From positions 1 through 6,624 of the forward strand of contig MHKO01000023.1 in NCBI GenBank assembly GCA_001818435.1: DNA of 6,624 nt, given 5' to 3'. The notes below the pieces were generated by a model that made no database searches, was not told the DNA's origin, and saw nothing but the letters and a program-made list of their open reading frames with translations. Each line of letters opens with the position of its first letter. The first letter of the stretch is position 1. This document shows positions 1 to 4,961 of the stretch, one piece after another. The position numbers and the translations under genes are program-made. This DNA comes from Candidatus Komeilibacteria bacterium RIFCSPLOWO2_02_FULL_48_11 (GTDB lineage: Bacteria > Patescibacteriota > Patescibacteriia > UBA2169).

Positions 1-65
1 GAGGGAGCCTCTGGCTGGGATCTCAGCGGTTATCCACGGGATTCTTCGCTTCGCTCAGAATGACG
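1..65. repeat. Partial copy of a composite intergenic repeat (copy 1), cut by the window edge
   Basis: Positions 4-49 are identical to 4637-4682, and positions 53-65 match 4710-4722. Between these blocks copy 1 has the short TTC where copy 2 has about 27 bases. The end nearest rplP is GTCATTCTGAG read on the minus strand (64-54), only 4 bp past the rplP stop codon. The element contains GGGATTCTTCGC followed closely by GCGAAG-type inverted sequence, as in intergenic repeats I recall from many candidate-phylum genomes. The other end lies outside the window. No coding capacity is seen. Being so close to the stop codon, it would be transcribed as the spacer between rplP and the next gene, normally rpmC. 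Confidence 0.85.
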
Positions 66-68
66 CTT

Positions 69-476
69 TTAAGTTTTTTCAATGAATTTAGTTTTTAATG
101 GCAACTTGTAAGCCGCCAGCTTCATGGCTTTCTGGGCCATGTCGCGGCTGACGCCGTCAATCTCAAACAGCACCGTGCCGGCTTTGATTGGCGCCACGTA
201 GCGGTCCACCGCGCCCTTGCCGCCGCCCATGGGCACCTCGGAGCCTTTAACGGTTACGGCTTTGTCCGGAAAAATACGGATCCAGATTTTGCCGCCGCGG
301 GCCACGTAACGGGTCATGGCCCGGCGGGCCGACTCAATCTGGCGCGCCGAAACCCAGCGGCTTGTTTCGGCTTTCAGGCCAAAACTGCCAAAATTCAAAT
401 CAGTCTTCTGCGTGGCCCGGCCGCGGAGCCGGCCTTTCTGAATCTTGCGGTGTTTTACTTTTCGTGGCATTAACAT
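69..476 (-). CDS. rplP: 50S ribosomal protein L16 (uL16)
   Basis: The 135-residue protein has the usual L16 length and starts MLMPRKVKHRK, the standard N-terminus. uL16 binds 23S rRNA beside the A-site tRNA and the peptidyl-transferase centre and joins late in large-subunit assembly. Visible family blocks are GSFGLKAETSRW (30-41), ARQIESARRAMTR (44-56), KIWIRIFPDK (63-72), MGGGKGAVDRYVAPIKAG (83-100) and KLPLKTKF (124-131). The start is supported by AAGGAG 8 nt upstream, which overlaps the rpsC stop. The residue before MGGGKG is Pro82, where E. coli has Arg81, the arginine hydroxylated by YcfD. Residue 59 is Ala where the family pattern expects a basic residue. It is the last gene in the window and lies 12 bp after rpsC. 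The assignment is secure. Confidence 0.98.
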   Translation of the reverse strand: MLMPRKVKHRKIQKGRLRGRATQKTDLNFGSFGLKAETSRWVSARQIESARRAMTRYVARGGKIWIRIFPDKAVTVKGSEVPMGGGKGAVDRYVAPIKAGTVLFEIDGVSRDMAQKAMKLAAYKLPLKTKFIEKT

Positions 477-484
477 ATTCGGTA

Positions 485-490
485 CTCCTT
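485..490 (-). promoter_or_regulatory. Shine-Dalgarno site for rplP
   Basis: AAGGAG, read on the minus strand, lies 8 nt before the rplP ATG and overlaps the TAA stop of rpsC. This is the strongest Shine-Dalgarno match in the window, and most of the other genes here have none. The overlap suggests that rplP translation is coupled to termination on rpsC. Confidence 0.85.
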
Positions 491-1208
491 AAGAAGCGCG
501 CTCGTGGGCGACTTTCTTAATTTCGGAAATCATGTCCGCTCCGCCGGCGCCGGCGCTCTCGGTTACTCTCTCAAAAACATCACCCTTGTAAATCCAAACT
601 GAAACTCCGATAACGCCGTAAGTGGTGTGGGCCGGGGCCTGGGCAAAATCAATGTTGGCGCGCAAGGTGTGCAAGGGAATGCTGCCCCAGTTGAAAGTTT
701 CTTTGCGGGCAATCTCGGCTCCGTTTAAGCGGCCGGTGACGCGGATTTTGACGCCTTTGGCGCCGGCTTTCTGAACCTGGTCAATGGCCTGCTTAGCCGC
801 GCGCCGGAAAGGAATGCGGCGCACCAGATCGGAGGCAATGCCCTGGGCCACCACCGCCGAGGAGAGCCAGCCCTGGCGGATTTCCTGAATGGCGATTTTC
901 ACCCGTTTCTGATTTTTTAAAACTTTGGCTTCAATTTCTTTTTTCAAATCCTCAATGCCGGCTCCGCCGCGGCCGATAACCATGCCGGGCTTGGCGGTGT
1001 GGATGGCAATGCTAATATCATTGCCTTTGCCGCTGCGCTCAATTTCAATGTCATCCACCCGCGCTTCCGAGAGTCTTTTGCGGATAAACGAACGAAGCAT
1101 GGTGTCTTCGCGCAAAAACTGACTGTAAGATTCGCTGGAAAACCACTTGGATTTCCAACCATAGATAACGCCGAGGCGATAACTTGTAGGATGTATCTTT
1201 TGACCCAT
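489..1208 (-). CDS. rpsC: 30S ribosomal protein S3 (uS3)
   Basis: The 239-residue protein matches the usual S3 length. uS3 sits in the small-subunit head, lines the mRNA entry site and contributes to mRNA unwinding. The N-terminus MGQKIHPTSYRLGVI is diagnostic. A type II KH domain follows, with the GRGG loop at 79-82 inside GMVIGRGGAGIEDLKKEI. The C-terminal domain carries GVKIRVTGRLNGAEIARKE (152-170) and IPLHTLRANIDFA (177-189), then YGVIGVSVWIYKG (197-209). The start is fixed by the N-terminal homology, but no Shine-Dalgarno sequence precedes it. A 29-position hairpin (1214-1284) ends only 5 nt before the ATG. The stop overlaps the rplP ribosome-binding site. Function is certain from the family; how translation starts is not. 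Confidence 0.98.
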   Translation of the reverse strand: MGQKIHPTSYRLGVIYGWKSKWFSSESYSQFLREDTMLRSFIRKRLSEARVDDIEIERSGKGNDISIAIHTAKPGMVIGRGGAGIEDLKKEIEAKVLKNQKRVKIAIQEIRQGWLSSAVVAQGIASDLVRRIPFRRAAKQAIDQVQKAGAKGVKIRVTGRLNGAEIARKETFNWGSIPLHTLRANIDFAQAPAHTTYGVIGVSVWIYKGDVFERVTESAGAGGADMISEIKKVAHERAS

Positions 1209-1213
1209 AAATA

Positions 1214-1284
1214 TGGAAATTTAGAATTTGGGAATTTTAGAATTTTAGTGATAATTTCCCAAATTCCCAAATTCTAAAATTCCA
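1214..1284. repeat. Long AT-rich imperfect hairpin filling the rplV-rpsC gap
   Basis: The left arm 1214-1242 pairs with the right arm 1256-1284 at 26 of 29 positions, leaving a 13-nt loop. The mismatches are 1219/1279, 1238/1260 and 1239/1259; the last would be a G-U pair in the minus-strand transcript. The arms contain TTTAGAATTTGGGAATTT and its complement, with short internal direct repeats (TTTAGAATTT twice, CCCAAATT twice). There is no T-tract after the stem in the minus direction: the 5 bases before the rpsC ATG are ATTTA-like, not a terminator tail. It occupies 71 of the 91 bp between the genes. AT-rich palindromes of this kind look like intergenic repeats rather than a protein-binding site. 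Confidence 0.9.
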
Positions 1285-1299
1285 AACCACCAAAACGCT

Positions 1300-1695
1300 T
1301 TAATCCTTCTTTTTAACAACTTCTTTATCTTTAACCGCTTTCTTGATTTCTTTGGCTACGATAACCTTTTCCGCCAGAACAATCGTCAGATGGCTCGTTC
1401 TTTTCTTAATCGGCGCGCCGCGGCCAAAAGCCCGGGCTCGGAAACGTTTTAAAGTCGGGCCCTGGTCCACAAAAACGCGCGCCACGAACAAGGAATCTTT
1501 CTTCAACTGGCGGTTATGCTCGGCATTGGCAATGGCGGAATTTAAAACTTTGAGAACCGTGACCGCAGCGCGCTTGGGCAGAACTTTCAACTGTTCTTGC
1601 GCCTCTTGAATCGGCAAATTTTTTATCAAAGCCGCCGCCAGCCGCACTTTGCGGGGAGACTGTCTAATGAATTTGGCTGTGGCTTTAATTTCCAT
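1300..1695 (-). CDS. rplV: 50S ribosomal protein L22 (uL22)
   Basis: uL22 contacts all 23S rRNA domains, and its long beta-hairpin lines the peptide exit tunnel beside L4. The globular part shows FIRQSPRKVRLAA (9-21) and the conserved LNSAIANAEHN (51-61). The hairpin and signature region is VDQGPTLKRFRARAFGRG (77-93) followed by KKRTSHLTIVLAE (97-109). The usual length is about 110 residues; here it is 131, because a lysine-rich tail (about 110-131, ending EVVKKKD) follows the core. The start MEIKATAKFIR agrees with the family, but no Shine-Dalgarno motif is seen in the 12 bp after the rpsS stop, so coupling to rpsS translation is likely. A 91-bp hairpin-filled gap separates it from rpsC. Confidence 0.98.
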   Translation of the reverse strand: MEIKATAKFIRQSPRKVRLAAALIKNLPIQEAQEQLKVLPKRAAVTVLKVLNSAIANAEHNRQLKKDSLFVARVFVDQGPTLKRFRARAFGRGAPIKKRTSHLTIVLAEKVIVAKEIKKAVKDKEVVKKKD

Positions 1696-1707
1696 AGATA
1701 GCTAAAT

Positions 1708-2037
1708 TTACTTGGCCGGCTCGGCCGGCGCGGGCGCGGCTTTAGCGGCCGTGGCCGCGGCTTGTTCCTGTTCGCGCTGCATGCGGCCGCCGTGCTTGAC
1801 GAACTTCCGGGTGGAAGAGAACTCGCCCAGTTTGTGGCCAACCATGTTCTCCACCACGAACACCGGCACGTGCGCTTTGCCATTATGGACGCCGAAAGTA
1901 AAACCAACCATTTCCGGAGTAATCGTGGCTCTCCGCGACCAGGTTTTAATCACGGTTTTATCGCCGCGCTTAACATTCTCCAGTTTTTTCAGGAGTCGCG
2001 GGTCAATATATGGTCCTTTTTTTGAGCTTCGTGACAT
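1708..2037 (-). CDS. rpsS: 30S ribosomal protein S19 (uS19)
   Basis: uS19 lies in the small-subunit head, where it pairs with S13 and touches the A-site tRNA and the B1a bridge. The core matches well: MSRSSKKGPYIDPRLLKKL at the start, KTWSRRATITPEMVGFTFGVHNGK (31-54), and the signature NGKAHVPVFVVENMVGHKLGEFSST (52-76), ending FVKHGGR (79-85). The family is usually about 92 residues; this protein has 109 because of an Ala/Pro-rich tail (92-109). That tail is GC-rich low-complexity sequence, so slippage or lineage-specific growth is plausible. It lies 28 bp after rplB and 12 bp before rplV. No Shine-Dalgarno sequence is visible before the ATG. Confidence 0.98.
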   Translation of the reverse strand: MSRSSKKGPYIDPRLLKKLENVKRGDKTVIKTWSRRATITPEMVGFTFGVHNGKAHVPVFVVENMVGHKLGEFSSTRKFVKHGGRMQREQEQAAATAAKAAPAPAEPAK

Positions 2038-2065
2038 ATAAGGGTAGGTTGGTGTTTATTTCTAG

Positions 2066-2902
2066 TTATTTCTTTCGTCTCCGAACAATTAAAGTATCGC
2101 TGGAGCGATGCGGTTTGCGGGTGGGCACGCCCAAGGCTGGTTTGCCCCACGGAGTTTTTGGATGTTTCATGCCAATCGGATTATGGCCTTCGCCGCCGCC
2201 GTGCGGGTGGTCAACCGGATTCATGGCCTTGCCGCGCACGCGGGGCCGCACCCCGCGATGGCGCAAACGGCCAGCTTTGCCTAATCTGATCAAGTTGTTT
2301 TCAGGGTTGCTGACTTGGCCCACAGTGGCCAGACACTCGGATGAGAAACGCCGAATTTCGCCTGAAGGCATTTTTAAAAGCACAAACTGATCTTCGGCTG
2401 AAAGCACTGAAGCGCCAGAGCCGGCTGAGCGCACCACTTTGGCGCCTTTCTCCGGGAACAATTCTATATTGCTGACTATCATGCCGGCGGGAATGCGCTT
2501 CAAAGCCAGGCGGTTGCCGGGCTTAACTTCCAAATTTTTAACGCGCGAGGCCTCAATAACGTCCCCTATTTTTAGACCGTCAACAGCTAAGGTATAAGCT
2601 TTCTGGCCGCTCGGATAAGAGAGTAAAGCGACTTGGCCGCTGCGGTTCGGGTCGTACTGCAGGCCGATAACGCGGCCGGGCTTTTCCAAAACCGGTTCGT
2701 CAAAATCCATTTTGCGGTAATGGCGCCGGGCCGCCCCGCCCTGGTGCCGCACCGTAATTTTGCCCTGGGCGTTGCGGCCGGATTTTTCGTTCAAAGTCGC
2801 CTTAAGAGAGTTCGGAATATCCTGCACCCCCGCTCGCTGGTGGTACAAAACCGAAGCAAAGCGTCGGCCCGGGGTAGTTGGTTTGTAGCGTTTAATAGGC
2901 AT
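2066..2902 (-). CDS. rplB: 50S ribosomal protein L2 (uL2)
   Basis: The 278-residue protein has the usual L2 length. uL2 is a primary 23S rRNA binder needed for subunit joining and peptidyl-transferase activity. The N-terminus MPIKRYKPTTPGRRF is typical. The OB-fold region includes KITVRHQGGAARRHYR (48-63) and RVIGLQYDPNRSG (77-89). The SH3-like part includes GSGASVLSAEDQFVLLKMPSGE around 161-182. The catalytic-region loop is DHPHGGGEG (231-239), which contains the conserved histidine equivalent to E. coli His229. The signature before it reads PRVRGKAMNPVD (220-231), with Lys225 where the pattern usually has a small or aliphatic residue. The start is supported by GGAG 8 nt upstream. It lies 3 bp after the rplW stop, implying translational coupling. 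Confidence 0.99.
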   Translation of the reverse strand: MPIKRYKPTTPGRRFASVLYHQRAGVQDIPNSLKATLNEKSGRNAQGKITVRHQGGAARRHYRKMDFDEPVLEKPGRVIGLQYDPNRSGQVALLSYPSGQKAYTLAVDGLKIGDVIEASRVKNLEVKPGNRLALKRIPAGMIVSNIELFPEKGAKVVRSAGSGASVLSAEDQFVLLKMPSGEIRRFSSECLATVGQVSNPENNLIRLGKAGRLRHRGVRPRVRGKAMNPVDHPHGGGEGHNPIGMKHPKTPWGKPALGVPTRKPHRSSDTLIVRRRKK

Positions 2903-2905
2903 ATC

Positions 2906-3292
2906 TTACACTCCAGCGTAAATATCAACTTTAGCTCCTTTAGGCACGCGGATAACGGCTTTTTTCCATTCCGGACGCACGCCCGAAACGCGGCTGTAAC
3001 GTTTCTGTTTCTCAGGCATAATCATCACGCGCACGGCCAGGGGTTTAACATTATAAAGCGCTCTAAAAGCTTTAGCCACCTCAATTTTGTTGACCGAACG
3101 GCGAACGGCAAAAGCGTAAATATCGCGGCTGGCGGCAATGGAATTTTTTTCCGAAACCAAGGGTTTTAAAAAAATGGCATGAGCCCGGGAAGCTTTGGAT
3201 TTGGACGTCGAAACCGGGGTTTCTTTCTTCTCCGCCACCTTGGCTTTGGCTGGGCTCTCTTGGCTGGATTTTTTATTGAAAATCTTCCACAT
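2906..3292 (-). CDS. rplW: 50S ribosomal protein L23 (uL23)
   Basis: uL23 sits at the exit of the peptide tunnel and is the docking site for trigger factor and SRP. The conserved core starts near residue 39 with AIFLKPLVSEKN and continues through YAFAVRRSVNKIEVAKAFRALYNV (59-82), VRVMIMPEKQKR (87-98) and KKAVIRVPKGAKVDIY (110-125), the family signature region. L23 is normally about 95-100 residues; this one has 128, because of a Lys/Ser/Ala-rich extension of about 38 residues at the N-terminus. No Met lies between the extension and the core, so the extended start is the only simple choice. No Shine-Dalgarno sequence lies in the 10 bp after rplD. Its last codons carry the ribosome-binding site of rplB. 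Confidence 0.97.
   Translation of the reverse strand: MWKIFNKKSSQESPAKAKVAEKKETPVSTSKSKASRAHAIFLKPLVSEKNSIAASRDIYAFAVRRSVNKIEVAKAFRALYNVKPLAVRVMIMPEKQKRYSRVSGVRPEWKKAVIRVPKGAKVDIYAGV
2911..2914 (-). promoter_or_regulatory. Shine-Dalgarno site for rplB inside the rplW 3' end
   Basis: GGAG, read on the minus strand, spans the last Gly and Val codons of rplW and lies 8 nt before the rplB ATG. With only 3 bp between the stop and the next start, ribosomes finishing rplW would be placed to begin rplB. Confidence 0.65.
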
Positions 3293-3302
3293 AAATCAAA
3301 AA

Positions 3303-3932
3303 TTAAGAAAGCTGCTTGGTTAATTTTTCCACCGAACTCCGGGCCAGTAAAACGCTGTGGTGCGACAATAAATCCAGAACATTCAAATTCTCAAGCCGCA
3401 AAGCCGTGATTTTCCGCAAATTGCCAACTGACAAGATGGCGTTCTCCAAACCTTTGTCGGACAAGAATAGCACTTTTTTGGAAGAGAGGCCTAGTTGGGA
3501 AAAGAAAAAAATCATTTTTTTGGTGGATGGTTTTTCTAACGACAAACTATCGCAGACAATCAAGCGGTTATCAGCCGCTTTTTCAGCCAGTAGCGCGCGC
3601 AAGGCTTTTTTAACCATTTTGCGCGGAATCGTCAATTTAAAATTTCTTTCTTTGGTCGGGCCGAAAGTCACGCCCCCGCCGCGCCAGATTGGGGAACGAA
3701 TGGAGCCGTGCCGGGCCCGGCCAGTGCCTTTTTGCTTCCAGGGCTTTTTGCCGCCCCCGCGCACTTGGCTGCGGTCTTTAGTGTGAGCCAAGACCTGACG
3801 CGCGCGCGCCTGCATCACCCGCACCACCTGGTAAATCAGTTCCGGCTTGGCAGTCTCGGAAAAAACTTTTTCATCGAGATCTAATACCCCGACTTCCGCG
3901 CCTTCTAAATTATAAATCTTGACTTGAGGCAT
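3303..3932 (-). CDS. rplD: 50S ribosomal protein L4 (uL4)
   Basis: The 209-residue protein has the usual length. uL4 binds 23S rRNA early, and its extended loop reaches the tunnel constriction next to L22; in E. coli L4 also represses its own S10 operon. The tunnel loop is plain in the sequence: RSQVRGGGKKPWKQKGTGRA (54-73), then RHGSIRSPIWRGGG (74-87) and VTFGPTKERNF (88-98). It is followed by IPRKMVKKALRALLAEKA (102-119). The C-terminal half (123-209) is more diverged, as is normal in the family, with VLFLSDKGLENAILSVGNL (154-172). It lies 5 bp after rplC, so the two are almost certainly co-translated, and no clear Shine-Dalgarno sequence is present. Whether this L4 regulates the operon cannot be read from its sequence. 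Confidence 0.97.
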   Translation of the reverse strand: MPQVKIYNLEGAEVGVLDLDEKVFSETAKPELIYQVVRVMQARARQVLAHTKDRSQVRGGGKKPWKQKGTGRARHGSIRSPIWRGGGVTFGPTKERNFKLTIPRKMVKKALRALLAEKAADNRLIVCDSLSLEKPSTKKMIFFFSQLGLSSKKVLFLSDKGLENAILSVGNLRKITALRLENLNVLDLLSHHSVLLARSSVEKLTKQLS

Positions 3933-3937
3933 AGTGG

Positions 3938-4567
3938 TTATTCTTTTGGCTTCATCTCCCCTTCCCCATAAATCATTACCAGTCCATTTCTTGCTCCCGG
4001 CACTGCGCCTTTGATATAAAGCAAACCCTGTTCAATGTCAATTTTGGCAATAGTTTGATTGGAAACCGTTACCCGCTCCCCGCCCATCCGGCCGGGCATG
4101 CGCACCCCCGGCAAAACGCGCTGCGGGTCGGTCGGGCCGATTGAACCGGCAGCGCGCAAATCATGCTTGTGGCCGTGGGTTTTGGGGCTGCCATGGAAAT
4201 GATGGCGCTTGACCACGCCGGCAAAACCTTTGCCTTTGGAAACCCCCACAACGTCTATTTTATCGCCCGGAGCGAAAATGCTGACATCAAATTTTTGACC
4301 CAGGCTGAAAGCGGCCACATCGTCAGACCGCAGTTCGCGCAGTTTCGGGCGCTGGAGCGCGCCTTTCACGTGGCCGGCCACTCCTTTGGAAACATGCTTG
4401 GAGCCTTCTTCCCACCCCAATTGCACCGCCACATAACCGTCTTGCTCGCGGTTTTTTACCTGAGTGACCACGCCAGCGCCAACCTTAACCATTGTTACTG
4501 GAACTACCGAGCCATCGGGAGCGGAAATCTGGGTCATCTGAATTTTTCGGCCAAGAAGCATCTTCAT
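3938..4567 (-). CDS. rplC: 50S ribosomal protein L3 (uL3)
   Basis: The 209-residue protein has the usual length. uL3 is one of the two assembly-initiator proteins of the large subunit and sends a loop towards the peptidyl-transferase centre. The family signature is matched exactly from Phe98 to Arg121 (FAPGDKIDVVGVSKGKGF and following residues). The loop includes GSPKTHGHKHDLRAAGSIG (126-144) and GRMGGERVTVSNQ (159-171). E. coli Gln150, methylated by PrmB, has no obvious counterpart, which is not rare. The start MKMLLGRKIQMTQ suits the family, although the second Met (residue 3) is also possible. Upstream there is only AGGA at 14 nt, too far for a normal ribosome-binding site, and it comes from the end of the repeat element. 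The gene lies downstream of an intrinsic terminator, so its transcription is of interest. Confidence 0.98.
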   Translation of the reverse strand: MKMLLGRKIQMTQISAPDGSVVPVTMVKVGAGVVTQVKNREQDGYVAVQLGWEEGSKHVSKGVAGHVKGALQRPKLRELRSDDVAAFSLGQKFDVSIFAPGDKIDVVGVSKGKGFAGVVKRHHFHGSPKTHGHKHDLRAAGSIGPTDPQRVLPGVRMPGRMGGERVTVSNQTIAKIDIEQGLLYIKGAVPGARNGLVMIYGEGEMKPKE

Positions 4568-4576
4568 AATTTAACC

Positions 4577-4721
4577 GTCATCCTGAACGAAACAGAGTTG
4601 AAGTCGGCCAAAGGCCGACCGGACCATCCTCTGGATGGAGCCTCTGGCTGGGATCTCAGCGGTTATCCACGGGATTCTTCGCGGAGTTTACCCCGAGTAT
4701 GCCCGAGGGGCTCAGAATGAC
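4577..4721. repeat. Composite palindromic repeat element (copy 2)
   Basis: The ends GTCATCCTGAA (4577-4587) and CTCAGAATGAC (4711-4721) are inverted repeats matching at 9 of 11 positions. Inside is a chain of small hairpins: GTCGGCC-AAA-GGCCGAC (4603-4619), CCATCC-TCT-GGATGG (4624-4638) and AGCC-TCT-GGCT (4639-4649). A unique-looking 46-bp block follows (4637-4682) that is identical to positions 4-49. A segment of about 27 bp (4683-4709), rich in CCCGAG, replaces the TTC of copy 1. There is no coding capacity and no transposase nearby, so it would be non-autonomous if mobile. It is in the same orientation as copy 1 and ends 9 bp before rplC. Confidence 0.85.
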
Positions 4722-4728
4722 GAGTGTT

Positions 4729-4754
4729 AAAAAAGTTTGGGCAGTAGCCCAAAC
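4729..4754 (-). terminator. Intrinsic terminator or attenuator between rpsJ and rplC
   Basis: Read on the minus strand, GTTTGGGC, a 4-nt loop, and GCCCAAAC form a perfect 8-bp stem (4754-4735), followed at once by six T (4734-4729). This is a textbook Rho-independent terminator acting in the direction of the operon, 237 nt after the rpsJ stop and 162 nt before the rplC start. It does not work in the plus direction, where CTCTCTT follows. It could end a tuf-rpsJ transcript, act as an attenuator in a leader of rplC onward, or give partial read-through. Confidence 0.85.
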
Positions 4755-4838
4755 CTCTCTTAACTACAAATCCACGCTTAATAAAACCGCGGGGTTCTAT
4801 TTTTTAGGAAATTTGATTAAGAAAAGTCTAGACTCCCT

Positions 4839-4867
4839 ATTTGACACTCTATCCTTCCAACTGTCAC
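4839..4867 (-). promoter_or_regulatory. Weak candidate promoter upstream of the rplC terminator
   Basis: On the minus strand GTGACA (5 of 6 to the -35 consensus) is followed after 17 nt by TCAAAT (4 of 6 to the -10 consensus). Transcription would start near 4832 and give a leader of about 265 nt that includes the terminator before rplC. The -10 match misses its most important A, so this is only the best candidate found by eye and could be chance. Confidence 0.2.
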
Positions 4868-4877
4868 ACCATCTGTG

Positions 4878-4890
4878 ATGATGACATCAT
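4878..4890. repeat. Short perfect palindrome ATGATG-A-CATCAT
   Basis: Six-base arms surround a single central A. A second small inverted repeat, TCACA and TGTGA (4864-4868 and 4874-4878), abuts it. Both lie in the leader-like region before the terminator. The shape fits an operator for a dimeric regulator or part of a folded leader RNA; nothing in the window decides between these. Confidence 0.5.
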
Positions 4891-4926
4891 TGGGTTGTAT
4901 AAAGCGTCAGAAGCGATACTAAATTA

Positions 4927-4961
4927 ATACGAAACATATGAATGATACGAAATTTTCGTAT
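4927..4961. repeat. ATACGAAA repeat cluster with a palindrome
   Basis: ATACGAAA occurs at 4927-4934 and 4945-4952 as a direct repeat spaced 18 bp apart, and inverted as TTTCGTAT at 4954-4961. The last two form a perfect 8-bp inverted repeat around one central T. A further small hairpin, ATGCG-CTTTT-CGCAT, lies at 4975-4989 directly after the rpsJ stop. This looks like an operator-type or mRNA-end structure; its function is unknown. Confidence 0.6.

Noticed and set aside
2633..3169. Long plus-strand open frame opposite rplB and rplW
   Set aside because: It lies wholly opposite two certain ribosomal-protein genes and its translation resembles no family I know. The same holds for the plus-strand frames at 3316-3786, 4163-4720 and 5468-6145.
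4116..4140. Loss of the methylated Gln150 equivalent in L3 as an anomaly
   Set aside because: Other bacteria, including Thermus and Bacillus as I recall, also lack it in this loop, so it is not remarkable.
4559..4567. rplC starting at the second Met (residue 3)
   Set aside because: Both are possible, but neither has a ribosome-binding site, and the longer start fits family N-termini at least as well.
1..4721. Two repeat copies as a CRISPR array or transposon ends
   Set aside because: Only two copies 4.6 kb apart flanking essential genes, with no regular spacers and no transposase; the operon between them is ordinary.
4787..4804. AACC-GCGG-GGTT followed by T-run as a plus-strand terminator
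   Set aside because: The stem is only 4 bp and there is no plus-strand transcript to end.
4841..4846. TTGACA on the plus strand as a -35 box
   Set aside because: No -10 box follows at 16-18 bp, and there is no plus-strand gene for it to serve.
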